DNA from: Cladorhizidae sp. MBARI D1340-BT2
Taxonomy: Eukaryota > Porifera > Demospongiae > Poecilosclerida > Cladorhizidae
Direction: 5' to 3'
Assembly: GCA_028752905.1 (NCBI GenBank)
Contig: JAQNBH010000252.1
Location: 310,001 to 374,000 of the forward strand
Length of the DNA stretch: 64,000 nucleotides
Positions 42,776 through 56,000 of the stretch are shown here, one piece after another (within the stretch, counting starts at the first letter, position 1; each line of letters begins with the position of its first letter). The notes beneath the pieces are model-generated. The model did no database searches. It had not been told where the DNA came from and worked only from the letters and a program-made list of their open reading frames with translations. The translations under genes and the position numbers were made by a program.

Positions 42776-45700
42776 CTACTCTTACTTGATGCTAAACATG
42801 TTAGCTTCGTAGATTATCCACACTTCACTGAATAGACTTGATGTATAGCTATTAAGATAGGACTCTCTAAGTGCTCTCTCTTGATACCAAACATCCATAT
42901 ATTCTGCACACTTCACTGTATGGACTTGCAAGATAGGTATCTCTCAGTGTTCTCTATCTTGAGCTAAACATGTTAGCTTCATAGATTCTCCACACTTCAC
43001 TGAATAGACTTGATATATAGCTCTAAAGGTAGGCCTCTCTCTGTTCTCTCTCTTGATACCAAACATCCGTATATTCTGCATACATAGAATCACAAGATAG
43101 GTTTCTCTATGTGTTCTCTATCTTGATGCTAAACAGGTTAGCTTCATAGATTCTCCACACTTCACTGTATAAACTTGATATATAGCTATTAAGATAGGTC
43201 TCTCCCTGTGCTCTCTGTTGATATCAAACATCCATAATATTCTGCAAACTTCACTGTAATGGACTTGATATGATTCGAATGATAGGTTTCATTATGTGTT
43301 CTCTATCTTGATATTTGCCCTAATTTGGTCTATATGTTTCTCATTTTCCCCCCAAAAATCTTGTTATTTTGCCGTAAAGCTCATAACTTTTCTACACTTT
43401 ACCCAAAAAAGATAATTTTTATATCACCGGATAGCCCTTCTAATTATCTATCTTTTGTACGTGCCAAAATTTTGAGTACTCTAAGTATTAGCAAGTTATG
43501 GTGATTTGAAGTGGTAAGGTTTGCGATCTTTCCTGGCGTTTTCCAGTTGCCAAAGCGGTGGCCTGCCAGTGAAAAACCACTACATTTATTGATAATCTGT
43601 TGACTTGTTGCAGATAAGGGCCTTCTCTATCAGTTGACAAAATCTGGGACTTTGGTCTTGTTAATTAGGGCAGTTATGAATTGTACTCTTACTTGATGCT
43701 AAACATGTTAGCTTCGTAGATTATCCACACTTCACTGAATAGACTTGATGTATAGCTATTAAGATAGGACTCTCTAAGTGCTCTCTCTTGATACCAAACA
43801 TCCATATATTCTGCACACTTCACTGTAATGGACTTGCAAGATAGGTATCTCTCAGTGTTCTCTATCTTGAGCTAAACATGTTAGCTTCATAGATTCTCCA
43901 CACTTCACTGAATAGACTTGATATACAGCTCTAAAGGTAGGCCTCTCTCTGTTCTCTCTCTTGATACCAAACATCCGTATATTCTGCATACATAGAATCA
44001 CAAGATAGGTTTCTCTATGTGTTCTCTATCTTGATGCTAAACAGGTTAGTTTCATAGATTCTCCACACTTCACTGTATAAACTTGATATATAGCTATTAA
44101 GATAGGTCTCTCCCTGTGCTCTCTGTTGATATCAAACATCCATAATATTCTGCACACTTCACTGTAATGGACTTGATATGATTCGAATGATAGGTTTCAT
44201 TATGTGTTCTCTATCTTGATATTTGCCCTAATTTGGTCTATATGTTTCTCATTTCCCCCCCAAAAATCTTGTTATTTTGCCGTAAAGCTCATAACTTTTC
44301 TACACTTTACCCAAAAAAGATAATTTTTATATCACCGGATAGCCCTTCTAATTATCTGTCTTTTGTACGTGCCAAAATTTTGAGTACTCTAAGTATTAGC
44401 AAGTTATGGTGATTTGAAGTGGTAAGGTTTGCGATCTTTCCTGGCGTTTTCCAGTTGCCAAAGCGGTGGCCTGCCAGTGAAAAACCACTACATTTATTGA
44501 TAATCTGTTGACTTGTTGCAGATAAGGGCCTTCTCTATCAGTTGACAAAATCTGGGACTTTGGTCTTGTTAATTAGGGCAGTTATGAATTGTACTCTTAC
44601 TTGATGCTAAACATGTTAGCTTCGTAGATTATCCACACTTCACTGAATAGACTTGATGTATAGCTATTAAGATAGGACTCTCTAAGTGCTCTCTCTTGAT
44701 ACCAAACATCCATATATTCTGCACACTTCACTGTAATGGACTTGCAAGATAGGTATCTCTCAGTGTTCTCTATCTTGAGCTAAACATGTTAGCTTCATAG
44801 ATTCTCCACACTTCACTGAATAGACTTGATATATAGCTCTAAAGGTAGGCCTCTCTCTGTTCTCTCTCTTGATACCAAACATCCGTATATTCTGCATACA
44901 TAGAATCACAAGATAGGTTTCTCTATGTGTTCTCTATCTTGATGCTAAACAGGTTAGCTTCATAGATTCTCCACACTTCACTGTATAAACTTGATATATA
45001 GCTATTAAGATAGGTCTCTCCCTGTGCTCTCTGTTGATATCAAACATCCATAATATTCTGCACACTTCACTGTAATGGACTTGATATGATTCGAATGATA
45101 GGTTTCATTATGTGTTCTCTATCTTGATATTTGCCCTAATTTGGTCTATATGTTTCTCATTTTCCCCCCAAAAATCTTGTTATTTTGCCGTAAAGCTCAT
45201 AACTTTTCTACACTTTACCCAAAAAAGATAATTTTTATATCACCGGATAGCCCTTCTAATTATCTGTCTTTTGTACGTGCCAAAATTTTGAGTACTCTAA
45301 GTATTAGCAAGTTATGGTGATTTGAAGTGGTAAGGTTTGCGATCTTTCCTGGCGTTTTCCAGTTGCCAAAGCGGTGGCCTGCCAGTAAAAAACCACTACA
45401 TTTATTGATAATCTGTTGACTTGTTGCAGATAAGGGCCTTCTCTATCAGTTGACAAAATCTGGGACTTTGGTCTTGTTAATTAGGGCAGTTATGAATTGT
45501 ACTCTTACTTGATGCTAAACATGTTAGCTTCGTAGATTATCCACACTTCACTGAATAGACTTGATGTATAGCTATTAAGATAGGACTCTCTAAGTGCTCT
45601 CTCTTGATACCAAACATCCATATATTCTGCACACTTCACTGTAATGGACTTGCAAGATAGGTATCTCTCAGTGTTCTCTATCTTGAGCTAAACATGTTAG

Positions 45701-48302
45701 CTTCATAGATTCTCCACACTTCACTGAATAGACTTGATATATAGCTCTAAAGGTAGGCCTCTCTCTGTTCTCTCTCTTGATACCAAACATCCGTATATTC
45801 TGCATACATAGAATCACAAGATAGGTTTCTCTATGTGTTCTCTATCTTGATGCTAAACAGGTTAGCTTCATAGATTCTCCACACTTCACTGTATAAACTT
45901 GATATACAGCTATTAAGATAGGTCTCTCCCTGTGCTCTCTGTTGATATCAAACATCCATAATATTCTGCACACTTCACTGTAATGGACTTGATATGATTC
46001 GAATGATAGGTTTCATTATGTGTTCTCTATCTTGATATTTGCCCTAATTTGGTCTATATGTTTCTCATTTCCCCCCCAAAAATCTTGTTATTTTGCCGTA
46101 AAGCTCATAACTTTTCTACACTTTACCCAAAAAAGATAATTTTTATATCACCGGATAGCCCTTCTAATTATCTATCTTTTGTACGTGCCAAAATTTTGAG
46201 TACTCTAAGTATTAGCAAGTTATGGTGATTTGAAGTGGTAAGGTTTGCGATCTTTCCTGGCGTTTTCCAGTTGCCAAAGCGGTGGCCTGCCAGTGAAAAA
46301 CCACTACATTTATTGATAATCTGTTGACTTGTTGCAGATAAGGGCCTTCTCTATCAGTTGACAAAATCTGGGACTTTGGTCTTGTTAATTAGGGCAGTTA
46401 TGAATTGTACTCTTACTTGATGCTAAACATGTTAGCTTCGTAGATTATCCACACTTCACTGAATAGACTTGATGTATAGCTATTAAGATAGGACTCTCTA
46501 AGTGCTCTCTCTTGATACCAAACATCCATATATTCTGCACACTTCACTGTAATGGACTTGCAAGATAGGTATCTCTCAGTGTTCTCTATCTTGAGCTAAA
46601 CATGTTAGCTTCATAGATTCTCCACACTTCACTGAATAGACTTGATATACAGCTCTAAAGGTAGGCCTCTCTCTGTTCTCTCTCTTGATACCAAACATCC
46701 GTATATTCTGCATACATAGAATCACAAGATAGGTTTCTCTATGTGTTCTCTATCTTGATGCTAAACAGGTTAGTTTCATAGATTCTCCACACTTCACTGT
46801 ATAAACTTGATATATAGCTATTAAGATAGGTCTCTCCCTGTGCTCTCTGTTGATATCAAACATCCATAATATTCTGCACACTTCACTGTAATGGACTTGA
46901 TATGATTCGAATGATAGGTTTCATTATGTGTTCTCTATCTTGATATTTGCCCTAATTTGGTCTATATGTTTCTCATTTCCCCCCCAAAAATCTTGTTATT
47001 TTGCCGTAAAGCTCATAACTTTTCTACACTTTACCCAAAAAAGATAATTTTTATATCACCGGATAGCCCTTCTAATTATCTGTCTTTTGTACGTGCCAAA
47101 ATTTTGAGTACTCTAAGTATTAGCAAGTTATGGTGATTTGAAGTGGTAAGGTTTGCGATCTTTCCTGGCGTTTTCCAGTTGCCAAAGCGGTGGCCTGCCA
47201 GTGAAAAACCACTACATTTATTGATAATCTGTTGACTTGTTGCAGATAAGGGCCTTCTCTATCAGTTGACAAAATCTGGGACTTTGGTCTTGTTAATTAG
47301 GGCAGTTATGAATTGTACTCTTACTTGATGCTAAACATGTTAGCTTCGTAGATTATCCACACTTCACTGAATAGACTTGATGTATAGCTATTAAGATAGG
47401 ACTCTCTAAGTGCTCTCTCTTGATACCAAACATCCATATATTCTGCACACTTCACTGTAATGGACTTGCAAGATAGGTATCTCTCAGTGTTCTCTATCTT
47501 GAGCTAAACATGTTAGCTTCATAGATTCTCCACACTTCACTGAATAGACTTGATATATAGCTCTAAAGGTAGGCCTCTCTCTGTTCTCTCTCTTGATACC
47601 AAACATCCGTATATTCTGCATACATAGAATCACAAGATAGGTTTCTCTATGTGTTCTCTATCTTGATGCTAAACAGGTTAGCTTCATAGATTCTCCACAC
47701 TTCACTGTATAAACTTGATATATAGCTATTAAGATAGGTCTCTCCCTGTGCTCTCTGTTGATATCAAACATCCATAATATTCTGCACACTTCACTGTAAT
47801 GGACTTGATATGATTCGAATGATAGGTTTCATTATGTGTTCTCTATCTTGATATTTGCCCTAATTTGGTCTATATGTTTCTCATTTCCCCCCCAAAAATC
47901 TTGTTATTTTGCCGTAAAGCTCATAACTTTTCTACACTTTACCCAAAAAAGATAATTTTTATATCACCGGATAGCCCTTCTAATTATCTGTCTTTTGTAC
48001 GTGCCAAAATTTTGAGTACTCTAAGTATTAGCAAGTTATGGTGATTTGAAGTGGTAAGGTTTGCGATCTTTCCTGGCGTTTTCCAGTTGACAAAGCGGTG
48101 GCCTGCCAGTAAAAAACCACTACATTTATTGATAATCTGTTGACTTGTTGCAGATAAGGGCCTTCTCTATCAGTTGACAAAATCTGGGACTTTGGTCTTG
48201 TTAATTAGGGCAGTTATGAATTGTACTCTTACTTGATGCTAAACATGTTAGCTTCGTAGATTATCCACACTTCACTGAATAGACTTGATGTATAGCTATT
48301 AA
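42776..48302. repeat. 907-908 bp satellite array, left block
   Basis: Tandem units start (word GCTAAACATGTTAGCTTCGT) at 42,791, 43,698, 44,606, 45,514, 46,422, 47,330 and 48,238. Spacing is 907-908 bp and identity is very high. Within a unit the first ~540 bp are three related ~165-190 bp subrepeats, each made of two ~85-bp halves (TTCACTGAATAGACTTGATAT, then ATAGGTCTCTC..GTGCTCTCT). The remaining ~360 bp are unique (GTTATTTTGCCGTAAAGC ... GGCAGTTATGAATTG). No coding potential. Confidence 0.97.
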
Positions 48303-48654
48303 CACTTAGCGGACCGTACACGTTAATTGAAATGTCAACGCGAGATTATTCAATTCGAACGCGGATCTATTCCCAGAGACCGGGCGTTTAACGGTGGGCA
48401 ATATTTAGTTTTCCTCGTGTTCCAAGAAGTGTATGCTTGATAGACAACTTCTAGGTGCTATTCCTCTCTATTATTACTTACTGGTACTTCATTACTCAAA
48501 TCTCAAAAGGTTTTTCAAGTATATGAGCTGATAATAATTTTAAAAAGTAAAGCGAAGAACTCGTTACCAAGGTGAGTAAGTAACTTTACTTCAGCTAATA
48601 TAAACCTAGTGGTTTCTTTTATGACTGTTAGATCAAGCTAAATAGTGTATGAAT

Positions 48655-48900
48655 AGTAAATAGTTTAGCTAGCGCATCTAAATAGTGTAGGAATAGTAGC
48701 TAGCGTAGCTAAATAGCTAGCTAGCCCACCCTTGTAGCTAACGAGCTAGCGCTTCCTGTAGCTAGCTAGCTATCGGACCCAAGTAGCTAACCAGCTAGCG
48801 CTCCCATATAGCTAGCTGGCTAAAGCACCCAAGTAGCTAGCAAGCTAGCGCCCCCATATAGCTAGTTAGCAGTTAAATGGCTATCTAGCTTAGCTAAATA
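48655..48900. repeat. AGCTAGC-rich internal repeat
   Basis: Repeated TAGCTAGCTAGC and CAAGCTAGCGCCCCCATATA units with a spacing of roughly 30-40 bp inside element 3. The units are self-complementary and should form many small hairpins. Confidence 0.8.
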
Positions 48901-49079
48901 GCCTTTTCTTTCCTGAGAACACCGTGTGATTTTGTTATATAGTCCTTGCTCACATTCAGTTGTTCACTTATTAATATATTTTACATATAGGATTGCAGCA
49001 ACATCTGTGATGAAACAACATCTGTCATGTAATCATAACCATGAAACTAGGATGAAGGTATACTTATATAGATTCAGTC

Positions 49080-49850
49080 TTCTGTTTTATTTGTCCTCTG
49101 TGAGTGGTAGGTGTGGAGTGGAGTGTGTTAGGCAGGCACCACATCTATACAGGGTGAGGTGTCTGGTGCCATCCTGCCGTTCCAGAAAGCACAGTCACAC
49201 CTCTGACTTCCTCACACTTGGTAATGGTGTCCCTTGCCATTCAGCCTGTTTGCCCTTCAGCTGTTCTTGGGCACACTTCAGCTCGGCATGTGCATTGGTC
49301 CTGTCAATGGTAAACTTTAGCATGGTTGGACCAAAGAATAGTTGAAAACAATCTTCTGCACTTTGGCAGGATGGAGGAACATTAGGTCCTGGTTGAAGGA
49401 TGTATGGGCTACTCTGCAATGTCATCTAGAATTTAAAAAGAAATAATGGTTTATATGTAAAGTTTTCTTGATATAAAACATTTGTCTGTGTAATACCTAA
49501 TAATATTAATTGTTATTGTTCTTTTATTCCAGGAATGTCATACCTTCCCCAGCAGTTGTCCACATATATTGGCTAGCATCCACACGGCTGGTTCCACTTC
49601 CAACTGATCTTCCTCTCCTCTGCTGTCCTCTTCCTGCAGCTCTTCCCTTCCTCTGCTGTCCTCTACCTGCAGCTCTTCCCCTATTACGATGACCTCCCAT
49701 TGACATCTGCTGACTTAGTCCTATCACTGTATCTCTCCCCCTATTTCCACTTGCTCCAACATCCATACTTGCACTCTCATCCTTGGTCTCATAAAAATTG
49801 CTACTCATGTCTATTTCATCATCCCTACAACTATTTGAGTCTATGTACAA
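49080..49850 (-). pseudogene. piggyBac transposase relic, two exons, no catalytic core
   Basis: Minus strand. Exon 1 (49,850-49,524) has an acidic, Ser-rich start and an Arg/Gly-rich repeat (GRAAGRGQQRKGRAAGRGQQ). Exon 2 (49,425-49,195) carries the piggyBac N-terminal signature (DCFQLFFGPTMLKFTIDRTN then AHAELKCAQEQ). A stop at 49,183 follows, and the next codons read the start of the C-terminal finger (LYRCGACLTHSTPHLP). The piggyBac pattern F-x-x-FF-x(7)-I-x-x-TN-x-xA is clear. The DDD catalytic region is missing, as in elements 1 and 2. The intron between the exons is short and AT-rich. Confidence 0.7.
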
Positions 49851-50092
49851 TCACAGATGCCATTATTAATCAATAACCTCTCTAGTAGAGTCTGGATATC
49901 ATAACCACAGGCCATTCATAGCTAACAACCACGAACCGTAGTAAAAAACCGTTCGTGGTCAAAATGAAGTGGGTGTCACGATATCGTGACGGTGGTCTAC
50001 AGATGACAATTACTACTGTCACGAATACGTGACAATGGTCTTATAGATACGCCTGCGCGTGTCACGAATTCGTGACAACTGTCCGCTAAGTG

Positions 50093-53000
50093 TTAAGATA
50101 GGACTCTCTAAGTGCTCTCTCTTGATACCAAACATCCATATATTCTGCACACTTCACTGTAATGGACTTGCAAGATAGGTATCTCTCAGTGTTCTCTATC
50201 TTGAGCTAAACATGTTAGCTTCATAGATTCTCCACACTTCACTGAATAGACTTGATATATAGCTCTAAAGGTAGGCCTCTCTCTGTTCTCTCTCTTGATA
50301 CCAAACATCCGTATATTCTGCATACATAGAATCACAAGATAGGTTTCTCTATGTGTTCTCTATCTTGATGCTAAACAGGTTAGCTTCATAGATTCTCCAC
50401 ACTTCACTGTATAAACTTGATATACAGCTATTAAGATAGGTCTCTCCCTGTGCTCTCTGTTGATATCAAACATCCATAATATTCTGCACACTTCACTGTA
50501 ATGGACTTGATATGATTCGAATGATAGGTTTCATTATGTGTTCTCTATCTTGATATTTGCCCTAATTTGGTCTATATGTTTCTCATTTTCCCCCCAAAAA
50601 TCTTGTTATTTTGCCGTAAAGCTCATAACTTTTCTACACTTTACCCAAAAAAGATAATTTTTATATCACCGGATAGCCCTTCTAATTATCTGTCTTTTGT
50701 ACGTGCCAAAATTTTGAGTACTCTAAGTATTAGCAAGTTATGGTGATTTGAAGTGGTAAGGTTTGCGATCTTTCCTGGCGTTTTCCAGTTGCCAAAGCGG
50801 TGGCCTGCCAGTGAAAAACCACTACATTTATTGATAATCTGTTGACTTGTTGCAGATAAGGGCCTTCTCTATCAGTTGACAAAATCTGGGACTTTGGTCT
50901 TGTTAATTAGGGCAGTTATGAATTGTACTCTTACTTGATGCTAAACATGTTAGCTTCGTAGATTATCCACACTTCACTGAATAGACTTGATGTATAGCTA
51001 TTAAGATAGGACTCTCTAAGTGCTCTCTCTTGATACCAAACATCCATATATTCTGCACACTTCACTGTAATGGACTTGCAAGATAGGTATCTCTCAGTGT
51101 TCTCTATCTTGAGCTAAACATGTTAGCTTCATAGATTCTCCACACTTCACTGAATAGACTTGATATATAGCTCTAAAGGTAGGCCTCTCTCTGTTCTCTC
51201 TCTTGATACCAAACATCCGTATATTCTGCATACATAGAATCACAAGATAGGTTTCTCTATGTGTTCTCTATCTTGATGCTAAACAGGTTAGCTTCATAGA
51301 TTCTCCACACTTCACTGTATAAACTTGATATACAGCTATTAAGATAGGTCTCTCCCTGTGCTCTCTGTTGATATCAAACATCCATAATATTCTGCAAACT
51401 TCACTGTAATGGACTTGATATGATTCGAATGATAGGTTTCATTATGTGTTCTCTATCTTGATATTTGCCCTAATTTGGTCTATATGTTTCTCATTTTCCC
51501 CCCAAAAATCTTGTTATTTTGCCGTATAGCTCATAACTTTTCTACACTTTACCCAAAAAAGATAATTTTTATATCACCGGATAGCCCTTCTAATTATCTG
51601 TCTTTTGTACGTGCCAAAATTTTGAGTACTCTAAGTATTAGCAAGTTATGGTGATTTGAAGTGGTAAGGTTTGCGATCTTTCCTGGCGTTTTCCAGTTGC
51701 CAAAGCGGTGGCCTGCCAGTGAAAAACCACTACATTTATTGATAATCTGTTGACATGTTGCAGATAAGGGCCTTCTCTATCAGTTGACAAAATCTGGGAC
51801 TTTGGTCTTGTTAATTAGGGCAGTTATGAATTGTACTCTTACTTGATGCTAAACATGTTAGCTTCGTAGATTATCCACACTTCACTGAATAGACTTGATG
51901 TATAGCTATTAAGATAGGACTCTCTAAGTGCTCTCTCTTGATACCAAACATCCATATATTCTGCACACTTAACTGTATGGACTTGCAAGATAGGTATCTC
52001 TCAGTGTTCTCTATCTTGAGCTAAACATGTTAGCTTCATAGATTCTCCACACTTCACTGAATAGAGTTGATATATAGCTCTAAAGGTAGGCCTCTCTCTG
52101 TTCTCTCTCTTGATACCAAACATCCGTATATTCTGCATACATAGAATCACAAGATAGGTTTCTCTATGTGTTCTCTATCTTGATGCTAAACAGGTTAGCT
52201 TCATAGATTCTCCACACTTCACTGTATAAACTTGATATATAGCTATTAAGATAGGTCTCTCCCTGTGCTCTCTGTTGATATCAAACATCCATAATATTCT
52301 GCACACTTCACTGTAATGGACTTGATATGATTCGAATGATAGGTTTCATTATGTGTTCTCTATCTTGATATTTGCCCTAATTTGGTCTATATGTTTCTCA
52401 TTTCCCCCCCAAAAATCTTGTTATTTTGCCGTAAAGCTCATAACTTTCCTACACTTTACCCAAAAAAGATAATGTTTATATCACCGAATAGCCCTTCTAA
52501 TTATCTGTCTTTTGTACGTGCCAAAATTTTGAGTACTCTAAGTATTAGCAAGTTATGGTGATTTGAAGTGGTAAGGTTTGCGATCTTTCCTGGCGTTTTC
52601 CAGTTGCCAAAGCGGTGGCCTGCCAGTGAAAAACCACTACATTTATTGATAATCTGTTGACATGTTGCAGATAAGGGCCTTCTCTATCAGTTGACAAAAT
52701 CTGGGACTTTGGTCTTGTTAATTAGGGCAGTTATGAATTGTACTCTTACTTGATGCTAAACATGTTAGCTTCGTAGATTATCCACACTTCACTGAATAGA
52801 CTTGATGTATAGCTATTAAGATAGGACTCTCTAAGTGCTCTCTCTTGATACCAAACATCCATATATTCTGCACACTTAACTGTATGGACTTGCAAGATAG
52901 GTATCTCTCAGTGTTCTCTATCTTGAGCTAAACATGTTAGCTTCATAGATTCTCCACACTTCACTGAATAGACTTGATATATAGCTCTAAAGGTAGGCCT

Positions 53001-56000
53001 CTCTCTGTTCTCTCTCTTGATACCAAACATCCGTATATTCTGCATACATAGAATCACAAGATAGGTTTCTCTATGTGTTCTCTATCTTGATGCTAAACAG
53101 GTTAGCTTCATAGATTCTCCACACTTCACTGTATAAACTTGATATACAGCTATTAAGATAGGTCTCTCCCTGTGCTCTCTGTTGATATCAAACATCCATA
53201 ATATTCTGCACACTTCACTGTAATGGACTTGATATGATTCGAATGATAGGTTTCATTATGTGTTCTCTATCTTGATATTTGCCCTAATTTGGTCTATATG
53301 TTTCTCATTTCCCCCCCAAAAATCTTGTTATTTTGCCGTAAAGCTCATAACTTTTCTACACTTTACCCAAAAAAGATAATTTTTATATCACTGGATAGCC
53401 CTTCTAATTATCTGTCTTTTGTACGTGCCAAAATTTTGAATACTCTAAGTATTAGTAAGTTATGGTGATTTGAAGTGGTAAGGTTTGCGATCTTTCCTGG
53501 CGTTTTCCAGTTGCCAAAGCGGTGGCCTGCCAGTGAAAAACCACTACATTTATTGATAATCTGTTGACATGTTGCAGATAAGGGCCTTCTCAGCAGTTGA
53601 CAAAATCTGGGACTTTGGTCTTGTTAATTAGGGCAGTTATGAATTGTACTCTTACTTGATGCTAAACATGTTAGCTTCGTAGATTATCCACACTTCACTG
53701 AATAGACTTGATGTATAGCTATTAAGATAGGACTCTCTAAGTGCTCTCTCTTGATACCAAACATCCATATATTCTGCACACTTCACTGTATGGACTTGCA
53801 AGATAGGTATCTCTCAGTGTTCTCTATCTTGAGCTAAACATGTTAGCTTCATAGATTCTCCACACTTCACTGAATAGACTTGATATATAGCTCTAAAGGT
53901 AGGCCTCTCTCTGTTCTCTCTCTTGATACCAAACATCCGTATATTCTGCATACATAGAATCACAAGATAGGTTTCTCTATGTGTTCTCTATCTTGATGCT
54001 AAACAGGTTAGCTTCATAGATTCTCCACACTTCACTGTATAAACTTGATATATAGCTATTAAGATAGGTCTCTCCCTGTGCTCTCTGTTGATATCAAACA
54101 TCCATAATATTCTGCACACTTCACTGTAATGGACTTGATATGATTCGAATGATAGGTTTCATTATGTGTTCTCTATCTTGATATTTGCCCTAATTTGGTC
54201 TATATGTTTCTCATTTCCCCCCCAAAAATATTGTTATTTTGCCGTAAAGCTCATAACATTTCTACACTGTACCCAAAAAAGATAATTTTTATATCACCGG
54301 ATAGCCCTTCTAATTATCTGTCTTTTGTACGTGCCAAAATTTTGAGTACTCTAAGTATTAGCAAGTTATGGTGATTTGAAGTGGTAAGGTTTGCGATCTT
54401 TCCTGGCGTTTTCCAGTTGCCAAAGCGGTGGCCTGCCAGTGAAAAACCACTACATTTATTGATAATCTGTTGACTTGTTGCAGATAAGGGCCTTCTCTAT
54501 CTGTTGACAAAATCTGGGACTTTGGTCTTGTTAATTAGGGCAGTTATGAATTGTACTCTTACTTGATGCTAAACATGTTAGCTTCGTAGATTATCCACAC
54601 TTCACTGAATAGACTTGATGTATAGCTATTAAGATAGGACTCTCTAAGTGCTCTCTCTTGATACCAAACATCCATATATTCTGCACACTTCACTGTATGG
54701 ACTTGCAAGATAGGTATCTCTCAGTGTTCTCTATCTTGAGCTAAACATGTTAGCTTCATAGATTCTCCACACTTCACTGAATAGACTTGATATATAGCTC
54801 TAAAGGTAGGCCTCTCTCTGTTCTCTCTCTTGATACCAAACATCCGTATATTCTGCATACATAGAATCACAAGATAGGTTTCTCTATGTGTTCTCTATCT
54901 TGATGCTAAACAGGTTAGCTTCATAGATTCTCCACACTTCACTGTATAAACTTGATATATAGCTATTAAGATAGGTCTCTCCCTGTGCTCTCTGTTGATA
55001 TCAAACATCCATAATATTCTGCACACTTCACTGTAATGGACTTGATATGATTCGAATGATAGGTTTCATTATGTGTTCTCTATCTTGATATTTGCCCTAA
55101 TTTGGTCTATATGTTTCTCATTTCCCCCCCAAAAATCTTGTTATTTTGCCGTAAAGCTCATAACTTTTCTACACTTTACCCAAAAAAGATAATTTTTATA
55201 TCACCGGATAGCCCTTCTAATTATCTATCTTTTGTACGTGCCAAAATTTTGAGTACTCTAAGTATTAGCAAGTTATGGTGATTTGAAGTGGTAAGGTTTG
55301 CGATCTTTCCTGGCGTTTTCCAGTTGCCAAAGCGGTGGCCTGCCAGTGAAAAACCACTACATTTATTGATAATCTGTTGACTTGTTGCAGATAAGGGCCT
55401 TCTCTATCAGTTGACAAAATCTGGGACTTTGGTCTTGTTAATTAGGGCAGTTATGAATTGTACTCTTACTTGATGCTAAACATGTTAGCTTCGTAGATTA
55501 TCCACACTTCACTGAATAGACTTGATGTATAGCTATTAAGATAGGACTCTCTAAGTGCTCTCTCTTGATACCAAACATCCATATATTCTGCACACTTCAC
55601 TGTAATGGACTTGCAAGATAGGTATCTCTCAGTGTTCTCTATCTTGAGCTAAACATGTTAGCTTCATAGATTCTCCACACTTCACTGAATAGACTTGATA
55701 TACAGCTCTAAAGGTAGGCCTCTCTCTGTTCTCTCTCTTGATACCAAACATCCGTATATTCTGCATACATAGAATCACAAGATAGGTTTCTCTATGTGTT
55801 CTCTATCTTGATGCTAAACAGGTTAGTTTCATAGATTCTCCACACTTCACTGTATAAACTTGATATATAGCTATTAAGATAGGTCTCTCCCTGTGCTCTC
55901 TGTTGATATCAAACATCCATAATATTCTGCACACTTCACTGTAATGGACTTGATATGATTCGAATGATAGGTTTCATTATGTGTTCTCTATCTTGATATT

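Larger units (their letters stand above)
48299..50096 (-). mobile_element. piggyBac-type TTAA element inside the satellite (element 3)
   Basis: 1,790 bp (48,303-50,092) flanked by TTAA at 48,299-48,302 and 50,093-50,096. Removing the insert plus one TTAA restores the satellite unit exactly (AGCTATTAAGATAGG). The terminal inverted repeats are perfect over 12 bp: CACTTAGCGGAC and GTCCGCTAAGTG. Near the right end, three 16-bp palindromes (GTCACGATATCGTGAC, GTCACGAATACGTGAC, GTCACGAATTCGTGAC) start at 49,975, 50,018 and 50,061, exactly 43 bp apart. A hairpin CCACGAACCG...CGTTCGTGG precedes them at about 49,929. It encodes a core-deleted transposase relic on the minus strand. Confidence 0.92.
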
